Origin: Elusimicrobiales bacterium
GTDB lineage: Bacteria; Elusimicrobiota; Elusimicrobia; Elusimicrobiales; UBA9959
Length of the DNA: 64,000 nt
Direction of reading: 5' to 3'
NCBI GenBank assembly: GCA_028713125.1
Contig: JAQTOU010000007.1
Location: forward strand, 104,158 to 168,157
Below the pieces are notes generated by a model that searched no databases, was not told the DNA's origin, and was given only the letters and a program-made list of their open reading frames with translations. Positions within the stretch are counted from its first letter, which is position 1. Each line of letters opens with the position of its first letter. This document shows, one piece after another, positions 52,842 through 61,656 of this stretch. A program made the translations under genes and the position numbers.

Positions 52842-52870
52842 ATTCTACCACCCGGTATAACGGTTGTCAA
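52842..52870 (-). promoter_or_regulatory. sigma-70 promoter for the TPR gene
   Basis: On the minus strand: TTGACA (52865-52870), 17 bases, TAGAAT (52842-52847). This is close to consensus. The leader to the ATG at 52773 is ~60 bases and contains a hairpin. Confidence 0.85.
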
Positions 52871-52955
52871 GGGGCAGTGTAACTTTAGTCACAGCGTCTA
52901 TATGCACAAAATACCCGGCCGGCTGCCGGCAGTTGCCGCGGCCGCGCGGAAAAGA

Positions 52956-52991
52956 GGAAGCCCCTGTCCCGCTATCGGAACAGGGGCTTCC
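52956..52991 (-). terminator. terminator-like hairpin after the HTH-receiver gene
   Basis: GGAAGCCCCTGT (52956-52967) and ACAGGGGCTTCC (52980-52991) form a 12-bp perfect stem over a 12-base loop. On the minus strand a short T-rich tail (CTCTTTT) follows. A second small GGAGGC/GCCTCC hairpin lies just upstream (52991-53006). It ends the HTH-receiver gene. The remainder of the 266-base gap holds the TPR promoter and leader. Confidence 0.65.
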
Positions 52992-53039
52992 GGAGGCCGC
53001 GCCTCCCTAACCCAACCCCCTGCAGATCCGTAAAACTGC

Positions 53040-53612
53040 CTACTTCCCGCCCCAGGACTCGATACGCTCCACCAGCTCCTCGAAATCGAAAGGCTTAGCA
53101 TAGTAAGCGTCGGCGCCGGCCGCGAGTATCTTCCGCCTGATCTCGTCGGAATCATAGCCGGTAATGGCTATGACCAGGGTCTGCTTGCCGGCGGCCTTGA
53201 TCATCTCGCAAACCTTGAACCCGTTTATGTCCGGCAGCATTATATCCAGGATAACCACGTCGGGCTTGACGCTGCCCACCAGGGCGCCCGCCTGGAATCC
53301 GTCACGCGCCGTAAAGACCTCCCACTTCCTGCGGAAAGTTTTGAAGAAGCGCTCCGTCAGCTTGAGGAATTTGACGTCGTCCTCGACGATAAGCACTTTC
53401 TTTTCAGCGTGCAGGCGCTCGACCAGCTCCGGGGGCGCCGGGATCTTGTTCTCCTTAAGAAAGACCTCCAGGTCCTCCGCCTTGATCCGCCTGTGCCCGC
53501 CGAGCGTGCTGTAGGCCTTAAGGCGCCCGGCGTCCACCCAGTTAGCCACGGTGCCGGGAGAAAGCTCGAGCATCTTGGCTATTTCAAAAGTACTAAAAAT
53601 TTTTTGTCGCAT
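53040..53612 (-). CDS. excisionase/MerR-type HTH fused to a response-regulator receiver
   Basis: 190 residues from the ATG at 53612, which has GGAGAG upstream; a TTG two codons earlier is too close to it. Residues ~5-53 form a small winged helix of the MerR/excisionase type (STFEIAKMLELSPGTVANWVDAGRLKAYSTLGGHRR). A receiver domain (~72-190) follows with the acidic EDD triplet near 77-79, Asp123 as phospho-acceptor in VVILDIMLPD and Lys173 in AKPFDF. DNA-binding first and receiver second is the reverse of most response regulators. It lies divergent from the signalling locus and could control it. Confidence 0.85.
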   Translation of the reverse strand: MRQKIFSTFEIAKMLELSPGTVANWVDAGRLKAYSTLGGHRRIKAEDLEVFLKENKIPAPPELVERLHAEKKVLIVEDDVKFLKLTERFFKTFRRKWEVFTARDGFQAGALVGSVKPDVVILDIMLPDINGFKVCEMIKAAGKQTLVIAITGYDSDEIRRKILAAGADAYYAKPFDFEELVERIESWGGK

Positions 53613-53662
53613 TATCAATTCTCTCCGGTGTTGTGACTTTTGTGATTTTTTGCCTTTTTACT

Positions 53663-53690
53663 ATTATAGCAGAAAATCAAGGATTTTCAA
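53663..53690 (-). promoter_or_regulatory. sigma-70 promoter for the HTH-receiver gene
   Basis: On the minus strand: TTGAAA (53685-53690), 16 bases, TATAAT (53663-53668). The start is expected near 53657, ~45 bases before the ATG. The ~330-base gap (53613-53948) is unusually AT-rich for this region and also holds the opposing promoter for the GGDEF gene. Confidence 0.75.
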
Positions 53691-53827
53691 GACCCACGCG
53701 CCCGAAAACGGCTGCAAGCCCCGGCTTGGACCTTTAAAAGGAAACCTGCCCTGAAACACATCCCGGCATCAGGATCGGCCGGCCGGCTTCTTGACTTTCT
53801 TCCTTATACACCCAGTTTTTTTGCGGG

Positions 53828-53856
53828 TTGCTTTCCTATATATTATTTTTTATAAT
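53828..53856 (+). promoter_or_regulatory. sigma-70 promoter for the signalling operon
   Basis: TTGCTT (53828-53833), 17 bases, TATAAT (53851-53856). The expected start near 53863 gives a leader of ~85 bases before the TTG start of the receiver-GGDEF gene. It may drive all five downstream signalling genes. Confidence 0.7.
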
Positions 53857-53948
53857 GATATGCAGGCTGACGGCAGCTTCTGTTTGATTTTTTGGCCGCC
53901 TGATGAGCATAGCTCTTGTTACGGCACGGCCATTGGCCAGGGGGAACC

Positions 53949-54881
53949 TTGCAGGGAAAAAAAGTACTTGTGGTGGATGACGACCCGAACGTGGGCCTGC
54001 TCATCTCCGCCGTCCTGAAAAAGTATAACTATTCAGTGACCACCTGCTACCAGGGGGAGGAGGTTATCGCTCTCCTTAAGGACAATAAGCCGGACCTGAT
54101 CCTGCTGGACCTGCGCATGCCGGGCGTCGACGGGTACACCCTCTGCAAGCGCATACGCGAGGCCCCGGACACCAGGGACATCCCGGTCATCATACTCAGC
54201 GGCGTGGCCGAGGTGGACGCCAGGGTCAACACGATAGAACTCGGTGCCGACGATTTCATAACGAAGCCTTTCGACGTGCGCGAGCTCAGGGCCAGGATAA
54301 ACCGCATCCTGAAGCGCAAAAGCGCCGACACCGCGCTCAATCCGCTTACCCACCTGCCGGGCAGCCCGGCCATAGAAGAGGAAGTGACCCGGCGCATTAC
54401 CGACGAAGAGCCGTTCGCTTTCTGCTACGTGGACGCCGACAATTTCAAGGCCTACAACGACGTTTACGGCTACGCCAAGGGCGACGAGGTGATCAAGCGC
54501 ATCGCCCAGCTGCTCGGCGAAAAAGGGAAGGCGGTAGCGGGCCACGATTACTTCGTCGGGCACGTAGGCGGGGACGATTTCGTCCTGATAACCTCCCCCG
54601 AAACCTGCGAAACCGCGGCCCGGGCCATCACGGAGGAGTTCGACCGGTTCATCCCGGAATTCTACAACGAGGTCGACCAGAAGCGCGGGTTCATCACCAC
54701 CATGGACCGCAAGAACAAGACAAAAGATTTCCCGATAATGTCGCTGACCGTGGCGATAGTGGCCCCGCGCACGCAGCAGCACTACGCCAAGATAGTGGAA
54801 AGCGCGGCGGAGCTAAAGCACTACGCCAAAGAGCTGACGTCGAGGCGCGGGAGCATATTCGTAAGGGACAGGCGCATCTAG
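53949..54881 (+). CDS. receiver-GGDEF protein (GGDDF motif)
   Basis: 310 residues from a TTG start, chosen because AGGGGGAA lies just upstream and the protein then opens directly with QGKKVLVVDDDP; no ATG fits. The receiver domain (about 3-120) has Asp54 (LLDLRMPG) as phospho-acceptor and Lys106 (ITKPFDV). The GGDEF-type domain (about 130-300) carries GGDDF at 207-211 instead of GG(D/E)EF, and an NPLTHLPG start motif in place of DxLTGLxN. Its activity in making cyclic di-GMP is therefore uncertain; it could be a sensor instead. It lies one base before the first kinase gene and leads the operon. Confidence 0.85.
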   Translation: MQGKKVLVVDDDPNVGLLISAVLKKYNYSVTTCYQGEEVIALLKDNKPDLILLDLRMPGVDGYTLCKRIREAPDTRDIPVIILSGVAEVDARVNTIELGADDFITKPFDVRELRARINRILKRKSADTALNPLTHLPGSPAIEEEVTRRITDEEPFAFCYVDADNFKAYNDVYGYAKGDEVIKRIAQLLGEKGKAVAGHDYFVGHVGGDDFVLITSPETCETAARAITEEFDRFIPEFYNEVDQKRGFITTMDRKNKTKDFPIMSLTVAIVAPRTQQHYAKIVESAAELKHYAKELTSRRGSIFVRDRRI

Positions 54882-54882
54882 C

Positions 54883-56952
54883 ATGGACACAGAACCTAAC
54901 CTGGCCGGCACCGTTTTCGCCGGCTGCAAAATAATCTGCAAGCTCGGCCAGGGCGGCATGGGCTCGGTTTACAAAGCGCACCAGGAAGCCCTGGACAAGA
55001 TCGTCTGCGTAAAGCTGCTCGCGCCAGAGCTGGCGCGGGAGCAGCGCAATATAGATTTCTTCCTCAGGGAAGCCCGCTCTGCGGCCAAGCTCGACCATCC
55101 CAACATAGTCCAGATCTACAACTTCGGCCAGGAAAACGGCTCTTACTTCATCCTGATGTCCTACGTGGAGGGGAAGACCCTGCAGGACCTGGTAGCCGAG
55201 AAAGGTCCCCTGTCGGTAAAGGAAGCCACCGATATAATGTCCGGGGTGCTGAAAGGCCTGGGCCACGCCCATTCCAAGTCCATCATACACCGCGACATAA
55301 AGCCCGCCAATATCCTTGTGGGGCTGGACAAGATCCCGCGGATAGTGGACTTCGGCCTGGCGCGCAGCATCAGCGAGGAGAAGCAGCTGACGATGGCGGG
55401 GGAGATGGTGGGGACGGCCTATTTCATGTCGCCGGAGCAGGGCCTGGCCGGCACCGTGGACAGCCGCGCCGACCTCTACGCCGCCGGGGCGACGTATTTC
55501 TACATACTCACCGGCAGATACCCTTTCGACGGGAAGTCCTCGATCGAGGTCATTCACAAGCATATCGGGAACCCCGTTCCGAACGTAATGCTGATCAGGC
55601 CGGACATCCCGATCTGGGCCTCCCGCGTGATAGAGCGGCTGATGAACAAGAAGCCCGAAGAGCGCTACCAGTCCGCCAGCGAGGTCGTCGCCGAATTCGA
55701 CAAATACAGCTCCGACGTGGAATATGTCGAGCCGACCTCGAACGAGAGGACCTTCGATATCCCTGAAGTCACGGCCAGGATCACCGCCGCCCAGGAGACG
55801 CCGCAGGCCACGCTTGAGAGGTCCGATCCCAAGCCCTCCGGAAGGACTCAGGCGCCTCCTCCGCCGCCCGCGCCGACGCTCAGGCAGTCGCAGATGGAGC
55901 CGCCCGCCCTGAAACCCGCCCTCCAGCTCGCCTCCCTTCACAACAGTCTTAAAATGGCCATGCACCTGGCGCTGACGATGGTCGCCACCGGCTGCTTCGT
56001 TCTGGCCGGCGCCTCAGGCACCATCCCCGGGTCCATTACTTCGCCCCTCGACTCTAACCCCGCTACGGCGCTGATGCTGGCCGGGGCAGGGGTCGTACTG
56101 TACGTCTGGGCGCTTTGGCAGAAGCCGCTCAAATTCACCATGGTGTACAGCCTTTTCGCCCTTTCCGCCGCGGCCGCCGCTTACGCCGGCGGGGCCTATA
56201 TCCCGGCTCCGGCCGACGCGGATGTCGTAAGCAAGGGGTTCCTGGCCATCAAGATAGGCCTCGAGAACATGTTCTCCGGCGCTAACACCATTGTTTACGC
56301 CCTTTTCCTCTACCTGGCGGCGTCGAAAGCCGTTTTCAAAGGGAACTGGATCTTCAAGGTCCTGTCGGTCGCGGCCTACCTCGGCGGCCTCGCCCTCACC
56401 TACTTCTATTTCAAGGCCGGGGCGCAGATAGTCCCCGAGCAGCTCTGGCTGGCGATAGGCGGCCTCCTGGCCGTGCTGGGCCTGGTCGCGGCGCTTACCC
56501 AGAAAGAATTCTCCCTGTTCTTCAACCCGCAGTTCCTTTTCCTGGCGGCAAATCTGGCCATGTTCTCCATGTTCACCAATCCCCAGATTGAGAATATTAC
56601 GGCCCAGAAGATAAAGGCCGAGGCCGAAACGGCGGCGCAGACGAACCGCCTTAACCTGCAGAACTACCAGCAGGCCGTCCTGGCCGCCCAGGCCGAGATC
56701 CTTTACGACGAGGAGGGCCGCCCGCTGGAGCCCAAATTGCCACGTAAACCCGACGAGGTAAAGCCCCCGGAAAGCGGCAAACTGCGCACCGAGGCAAGGC
56801 TGGACTACTACAAGACGCTGGGCCTGCGGATAAGCGGCACGCTGGCCGGTTCCGCCGGCATAATCTTCATAGCTTTTTTCCTCGCCCTGATGGCGAACGC
56901 CTGCTTCGTGGACGAGCTCGTAGCCGCGTACAGGGAGAGAGAACTTTATTAA
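54883..56952 (+). CDS. membrane Ser/Thr protein kinase
   Basis: 689 residues. A PknB-like kinase domain occupies about 15-275: glycine loop LGQGGMGSVY (21-30), Lys44 in VCVKLL, Asp138 in HRDIKPANIL and Asp156 in DFGLA. A Pro-rich linker (about 310-345) follows. The C-terminal half has about seven hydrophobic segments (for example MALTMVATGCFVLAGA and FLFLAANLAMFSMF) and a coiled, Ala/Gln-rich stretch (about 558-610). It would phosphorylate Ser/Thr on partners such as the FHA protein of the same operon. It is unusual in that the membrane part is large and C-terminal. An unlinked promoter is not seen. Confidence 0.88.
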   Translation: MDTEPNLAGTVFAGCKIICKLGQGGMGSVYKAHQEALDKIVCVKLLAPELAREQRNIDFFLREARSAAKLDHPNIVQIYNFGQENGSYFILMSYVEGKTLQDLVAEKGPLSVKEATDIMSGVLKGLGHAHSKSIIHRDIKPANILVGLDKIPRIVDFGLARSISEEKQLTMAGEMVGTAYFMSPEQGLAGTVDSRADLYAAGATYFYILTGRYPFDGKSSIEVIHKHIGNPVPNVMLIRPDIPIWASRVIERLMNKKPEERYQSASEVVAEFDKYSSDVEYVEPTSNERTFDIPEVTARITAAQETPQATLERSDPKPSGRTQAPPPPPAPTLRQSQMEPPALKPALQLASLHNSLKMAMHLALTMVATGCFVLAGASGTIPGSITSPLDSNPATALMLAGAGVVLYVWALWQKPLKFTMVYSLFALSAAAAAYAGGAYIPAPADADVVSKGFLAIKIGLENMFSGANTIVYALFLYLAASKAVFKGNWIFKVLSVAAYLGGLALTYFYFKAGAQIVPEQLWLAIGGLLAVLGLVAALTQKEFSLFFNPQFLFLAANLAMFSMFTNPQIENITAQKIKAEAETAAQTNRLNLQNYQQAVLAAQAEILYDEEGRPLEPKLPRKPDEVKPPESGKLRTEARLDYYKTLGLRISGTLAGSAGIIFIAFFLALMANACFVDELVAAYRERELY

Positions 56953-56981
56953 GCCGCGGGGCGTGTGAGGAACAGGTAACA

Positions 56982-59900
56982 ATGCGCAAATTCATTTTCT
57001 CGGATATTCTCTGGGGCACGGCGCTCACGCTGACCGCCCTTTTCTTCTATTTCACCGGCACCGGACTGGAATCGGCCGAGCTGAAATTCTACGACTTCCG
57101 CGCGCGCCTCAGCGCCGGCGTTCCCGCCAGGAGCGACGTGGCGGTGATAGAGATAAACGACGACAGCATCTCGAAGGTCGGCCGCTGGCCCTGGCCCCGC
57201 TCCAAGATAGCGGACATGCTGGTCCTGCTTTCCTCGGCGCCGGCGAAGCCTTCCGTGATAGGCCTGAACATCCTCTTCTCCGAACCCGAGAAGAACAGCG
57301 ACGCCCAGCTGGCCGACCTGCTCAAGAACAAATACACCGCGCTGGTGGCGGAAAAAAAGATCAGGGAAACCGGCAAGGACTCCGAGTTCCTGCGCGCCAT
57401 CGAACAGGCCAAGAAGGCCATGGACAATGACCTGAAGCTCTCGGAAGCCGTCGCCTCGGCGGGCAACGTGGTGCTCCCGCTTTTCTTCGACACCGGCATC
57501 CCCGTCTCCAAGCCCAAGCCCGAGCCCGCCTGGATGAAGCGGCTCGCTCCCTCGATCTCGCATAAAGCGGGCCCCGCGGAAGTCGCGGAAGAGGGCTCGG
57601 CCATAACCGCGCCCATAGACGTCCTCGCCTCCTCGGCCGCCGGCGCCGGGCACGTGAACGTGTTCAGCGACATGGACGGTGCCGTGCGCAAGGAGTTCCC
57701 TTTCATTCCCTACGGCCAGAACTTCTACCCGTCCTTCGCCGCCGAAATAGTGCGGGTGCAGCTGGGACTGACGCCAGAACAGGTGACGCTGGCGCCGGGG
57801 GACTCGGCGGTCTTCGGCAAGAGCACGATGAAACTGGACTCCTCCTCCTCCGCCCTGATCGCCTACAACCGCACCAAGGCCTTTAAATATTATTCCTTTT
57901 ACGACGTAATGAACGGCAAGGTGGTTCCGGAAGCCTTCAAGGACAAGATCGTCCTGATAGGCCTGACCGCTCAGGGCGTAGGCAGCCTTTACGTCACGCC
58001 CACGGACAGCGCGATGTCGGCGGTGGATTTTACCGCCAACGTCGTGGACAATATACTTTCAGGGCGCTTCATCTCCCGGCCCAACTGGGCGCTCCCTGTT
58101 GAACTAGCGCTTATTTTCATAGCCGGCGTCTTCACGGCCTTCGTACTCCCGCGCCTCAAGGCCGGTATGGGCGCGGTGCTCGCCGGGGGCATGTTCGCGG
58201 CGCTGCTGGCCGCCGGCATGTTCCTCTTCACTTCTAAAGGCCTGTGGCTCAAGATCATGTACCCCGCCGTAGTCCTTACGGCCGGCTATATCTTCGTCAT
58301 CACCAAGCGCTTCTTCTCCACCGAGAAGTCGAAGGAGCTTATCGAAGTTTCGCAGATAGAGACCAACAAGATGCTTGGCCTTTCTTTCCAGGGCCAGGGC
58401 ATGCTTGACCTCGCTTTCGAGAAGTTCCGCCTCTGCCCTCTCGACGACAATATGAAGGACACGCTCTATAACCTGGCGCTGGACTTCGAGCGCAAGCGCC
58501 AGTACAACAAGGCCGTGGCCATCTACGAGCATATCTCCAACAAGGACCCGGAATTCAAGGACGTGAAAGCCAAGATAGACGTGCTTAAAAAGGCCGCCGA
58601 CGGCGCGGTTTTCGGCAGCGTGGGCGGCAAGGGCGGCGGCGGCAGCGACGCCACCATGATGATGGCCGGCTCCTCCGCGACGCCGATGCTGGGCCGCTAC
58701 GAGATAAAGAAAGAGCTCGGCAAAGGCGCGATGGGCATAGTCTACCTGGGCGTGGACCCCAAGATCAACCGCACCGTGGCGATCAAGACCATGCGCTTCG
58801 AGGAAGGCCTCGACGAGAAAGCAATGAAGGACCAGAAAGACAGGTTCTTCCGCGAGGCGCAGGCGGCAGGGAACCTCACGCACCCGCACATAGTGAAGAT
58901 CTACGACGCCGGCGAGGAGCAGGACATAGCTTACATCGCAATGGAGCTCCTGAAAGGCGACGACCTCAAGAAATGGGCGACCAAAGACAATTTGCTGCCG
59001 GTCCCGAAGGTGCTCGAGTACATCCGCGACGCCGCCGACGCGCTGGGCTATGCGCATAAGAACGGCATCGTGCACCGCGACATCAAGCCGGCAAACATCA
59101 TGCTGCTGGAGGACGGGAACATCCGCGTAGCCGACTTCGGCATCGCCCGCATCACCGAATCCTCCAAGACAGCCACCGGCACCGTGATGGGCACGCCTTA
59201 TTACATGAGCCCGGAGCAGATAGCCGGGAAAAAAGTGGACGGCCGCGCGGACCTGTTCTCCCTGGGCGTCACCCTTTTCGAGATGCTCACCGGAGAGCGG
59301 CCCTGGAAGGGGGGAGAATCTATCGGGACCCTCCTGTTCCAGATAACCTCAGACCCTTACCCTGACCCCATGCTCATACGGCCCGACCTGCCGGCCGCGA
59401 TAGTGCCAGTGATAGACAAAGCCCTCAAGAAAAATCCGGACGAGCGCTTCCAGACCGGCACCGAGATGGCCGAAGCGATAAGGGCGGTCATGGCGGGGAA
59501 TACGCCTAATCTTAACTCCGCGCCCCCGGCGACCCCCGCGCCTGCGGCCCAGACTAAACCCGTGGCAGCCCCTGCCGCCGCGGCACAGACCAAACCCCCG
59601 GCGACCAACGCCCCCGCGGCACAGACCAAACCGGCGGCGACCAACGCCCCCGCGGCACAGACCAAACCGGCGGCGGCTTCCGCGACCGCGTCCCAATCAA
59701 AACCCGCGGCAGCCGGCGCGCCCGCGGCGCAGGCCAAGCCTGCTGCGACTGCCGCGCCCGCGGCCCAGACCAGGCCTGCGGCGCAACCCAAGCCCGCGGC
59801 GACAGCGGCCACCGCGGCGCAGACTAAACCGGCGGCAGCCGCCGCGACTACGGCTGCGCCCAAGCCCGCGGTTCTGCCCAAGCCCGCGGTTCTGCCCAGG

Positions 59901-60155
59901 CCCGCGGCGACGGCCCCGGCGCCAGCGGCGCAGACCAAGCCGGTCCTTCAGCCGCCGACGCCGGCGGGCATAGAGCTTGCCCCAAGGGCAGGCCTGGAAA
60001 TGACCATGAAAGCGGCGGCCCCCGAGCCGGCCGCGAAGCCGACTGAAACGAAGCCGGTCCAGGCGCCGGTGCCGAACCCGGCCCCGCCCAAACCGGCCAC
60101 AGCCAATTTCGAAGACAGTTTTCCGGTTATATTCCCGGATGAGGAAAAGAAATGA
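56982..60155 (+). CDS. CHASE2-Ser/Thr protein kinase with long Ala/Pro-rich tail
   Basis: 1057 residues. An N-terminal membrane helix leads into a CHASE2 sensory domain (about 25-370: FRARLSAGVPARSDVAVIEINDDSI...WPRSKIADML), outside the membrane. Three membrane helices follow (about 370-450), then TPR-like repeats (about 465-540), a kinase domain (about 570-835: GKGAMGIVYLG, VAIKTM, HRDIKPANIM, DFGIAR) and a ~200-residue tail of AAQTKPAA-type repeats. CHASE2 domains sense small signals at the cell surface. It probably passes an external signal to Ser/Thr phosphorylation. It overlaps the PP2C gene by four bases. Its tail is encoded by direct DNA repeats. Confidence 0.92.
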   Translation: MRKFIFSDILWGTALTLTALFFYFTGTGLESAELKFYDFRARLSAGVPARSDVAVIEINDDSISKVGRWPWPRSKIADMLVLLSSAPAKPSVIGLNILFSEPEKNSDAQLADLLKNKYTALVAEKKIRETGKDSEFLRAIEQAKKAMDNDLKLSEAVASAGNVVLPLFFDTGIPVSKPKPEPAWMKRLAPSISHKAGPAEVAEEGSAITAPIDVLASSAAGAGHVNVFSDMDGAVRKEFPFIPYGQNFYPSFAAEIVRVQLGLTPEQVTLAPGDSAVFGKSTMKLDSSSSALIAYNRTKAFKYYSFYDVMNGKVVPEAFKDKIVLIGLTAQGVGSLYVTPTDSAMSAVDFTANVVDNILSGRFISRPNWALPVELALIFIAGVFTAFVLPRLKAGMGAVLAGGMFAALLAAGMFLFTSKGLWLKIMYPAVVLTAGYIFVITKRFFSTEKSKELIEVSQIETNKMLGLSFQGQGMLDLAFEKFRLCPLDDNMKDTLYNLALDFERKRQYNKAVAIYEHISNKDPEFKDVKAKIDVLKKAADGAVFGSVGGKGGGGSDATMMMAGSSATPMLGRYEIKKELGKGAMGIVYLGVDPKINRTVAIKTMRFEEGLDEKAMKDQKDRFFREAQAAGNLTHPHIVKIYDAGEEQDIAYIAMELLKGDDLKKWATKDNLLPVPKVLEYIRDAADALGYAHKNGIVHRDIKPANIMLLEDGNIRVADFGIARITESSKTATGTVMGTPYYMSPEQIAGKKVDGRADLFSLGVTLFEMLTGERPWKGGESIGTLLFQITSDPYPDPMLIRPDLPAAIVPVIDKALKKNPDERFQTGTEMAEAIRAVMAGNTPNLNSAPPATPAPAAQTKPVAAPAAAAQTKPPATNAPAAQTKPAATNAPAAQTKPAAASATASQSKPAAAGAPAAQAKPAATAAPAAQTRPAAQPKPAATAATAAQTKPAAAAATTAAPKPAVLPKPAVLPRPAATAPAPAAQTKPVLQPPTPAGIELAPRAGLEMTMKAAAPEPAAKPTETKPVQAPVPNPAPPKPATANFEDSFPVIFPDEEKK
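59604..59894 (+). repeat. tandem DNA repeats within the CHASE2-kinase tail
   Basis: A 36-base unit occurs twice in perfect tandem (59604-59639 and 59640-59675), encoding TNAPAAQTKPAA. A separate 18-base unit occurs twice (59859-59876 and 59877-59894), encoding a PKPAVL repeat. Less exact copies surround them. Length changes here would be in frame, so the tail can vary without breaking the kinase. Confidence 0.85.
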
Positions 60156-60961
60156 CGCTTAAAATTGATTTCGCCGGGGCCTCCGACATGGGGAAGGTCC
60201 GCAAGAACAACGAGGACAGCTGGCTGCTGGCCCCCGAGCTGGAGCTGGCCATAGTGGCGGACGGGATGGGCGGGCACAACTCAGGCGAGGTGGCGAGCTC
60301 GCTGGCCGTCAAAGTAACGCGCGACAAGTTCGAATCGATGAAGCGCACCGGGATGAAGCCGAACCCGTACAACGACAAATTTTCCCTCGAGGCCAACCAG
60401 CTCGGCTTCGCCGTGCAGCTCGCCAACTCCGTGATCTACGAGGCCGGCACGGCCGGGCCGGAGAACAAAGGCATGGGGACCACGCTGAGCGCCGCCCTCC
60501 TCAACGGTTCGAAGCTTTCGATCGCGCACATCGGCGACTCAAGGATCTACCTGATGCGCTCGGGCGTGATACAGCAGCTGACCGAGGACCATTCGCTGGT
60601 GATGGAGCACGTGAAAAAGGGCCTGCTGACCAGGGAGCAGGCGGAAGTCTCCCCGCTGCAGAACATCCTTACCCGTGCGCTGGGAACGCAGAAAGCCCCC
60701 GCGGTGGACCTGGTGGAGACCGCGCTTGAAGTCGGGGACAGGCTGCTGTTCTGCACCGACGGCCTGTTCAAGGCCGTGAAGGAAGACAAGCTGCACGAGA
60801 TGATAAAAAGCCAGCCGGACAATGCCAAGGCCTGCGCCGGGCTGGTGACCGCCGCCAACGAGAACGGCGGGCCGGACAACATAACGGTGATAATAGGGAC
60901 CGTTCTTAAAAAGCCGCTCAAAGAAACCTTAAAGGACATGTTCAGGAAATCATATGCCTAA
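60152..60961 (+). CDS. PP2C-family Ser/Thr phosphatase
   Basis: 269 residues. The PPM/PP2C metal-binding motifs are present: RKNNEDSW near 17-24, VADGMGGHNSGEVAS near 35-49, GDSRIYLMR near 129-137, and NGGPDNITVII near 244-254. It reverses Ser/Thr phosphorylation, probably by the two kinases encoded just upstream. It overlaps the second kinase by four bases (ATGA) and the FHA gene by eight. Confidence 0.94.
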   Translation: MTLKIDFAGASDMGKVRKNNEDSWLLAPELELAIVADGMGGHNSGEVASSLAVKVTRDKFESMKRTGMKPNPYNDKFSLEANQLGFAVQLANSVIYEAGTAGPENKGMGTTLSAALLNGSKLSIAHIGDSRIYLMRSGVIQQLTEDHSLVMEHVKKGLLTREQAEVSPLQNILTRALGTQKAPAVDLVETALEVGDRLLFCTDGLFKAVKEDKLHEMIKSQPDNAKACAGLVTAANENGGPDNITVIIGTVLKKPLKETLKDMFRKSYA

Positions 60962-61601
60962 ACTGATGCTTAAATTTGAAGCAGCCTTTATCCGCGAGAT
61001 AAAGCTGGATAAGCCGTCCTTCACTATAGGCCGGAAACCGGACAACGATATCCCGCTGGACAATGCCGCCGTCTCCGGGCACCATTGCCGTATGTACGAG
61101 TCCGGGGGGACCTGGTACGTGGAAGACCTTAACTCCACCAACGGGACTTTCGTTAACGGGAAAAAGACCCTTAAGGCCGGGCTGAAGAACGGCGATACCA
61201 TCAACCTGGTAAAGTTCTCTCTGGTTTACGCCGATGAAGCGGCCGCCCCGGCTCCCGCCGAGCAGCCGCTGCCCCAGCAGAGGCCGAAGACGCCCATGGG
61301 CGCTCTGGAAGTGCTTGAGAACCCGGCCGACGCCAGGAAGGACTTCGAACTGACCGCGCTTTCCACCTACATCGGGAAATCCGCGCAGGCGGCCATACCT
61401 TATAAGAGCGGGGGGCTCTTCGGCGGCGGGCCGGAGCTCGCCCTGGTCATAACCATGCGCCCCGAGGGCTACTACCTTAACCCTATTAAGGAAGGCTACG
61501 CCAAGTACAACGGCAATCCCCTTACCGAGAAGGTAATGATGAAGGATGACGACACGTTCGAGGTGGGCGCGACCCGCTTCAGGTTCTTCCTGAAAAAATA
61601 G
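60954..61601 (+). CDS. FHA-domain protein with a second, degenerate FHA-like half
   Basis: 215 residues. The N-terminal FHA domain (about 15-92) has the phosphothreonine-binding pattern: TIGRKPDNDI, SGHHCR and LNSTNGTFVNG. After a Pro/Gln-rich linker (about 98-120) comes a segment (about 130-215) that follows the FHA strand order (TYIGKSAQAAIPY, then LNPIKEGYAKYNG) but lacks the NGT pocket. FHA proteins bind phosphothreonine peptides; here likely targets of the adjacent kinases. It is the last gene of the locus and is followed by a terminator. Confidence 0.9.
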   Translation: MPKLMLKFEAAFIREIKLDKPSFTIGRKPDNDIPLDNAAVSGHHCRMYESGGTWYVEDLNSTNGTFVNGKKTLKAGLKNGDTINLVKFSLVYADEAAAPAPAEQPLPQQRPKTPMGALEVLENPADARKDFELTALSTYIGKSAQAAIPYKSGGLFGGGPELALVITMRPEGYYLNPIKEGYAKYNGNPLTEKVMMKDDDTFEVGATRFRFFLKK

Positions 61602-61623
61602 GCTATTCCCGGCCGACGAACGA

Positions 61624-61656
61624 AGAGACCGCCGCGACCCGGCGGTCTCTTTATTA
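61624..61656 (+). terminator. intrinsic terminator of the signalling operon
   Basis: AGAGACCGCC and GGCGGTCTCT form a perfect 10-bp stem over a seven-base loop, followed by a short T-rich TTTATT. It separates the FHA gene from the groES regulatory region, whose first CIRCE-like half-site starts at its edge. Confidence 0.75.

Noticed and set aside
59604..59894. Tandem repeats considered as a CRISPR array
   Set aside because: There are no spacers of equal size; the repeats encode a low-complexity protein tail and no cas genes are present.
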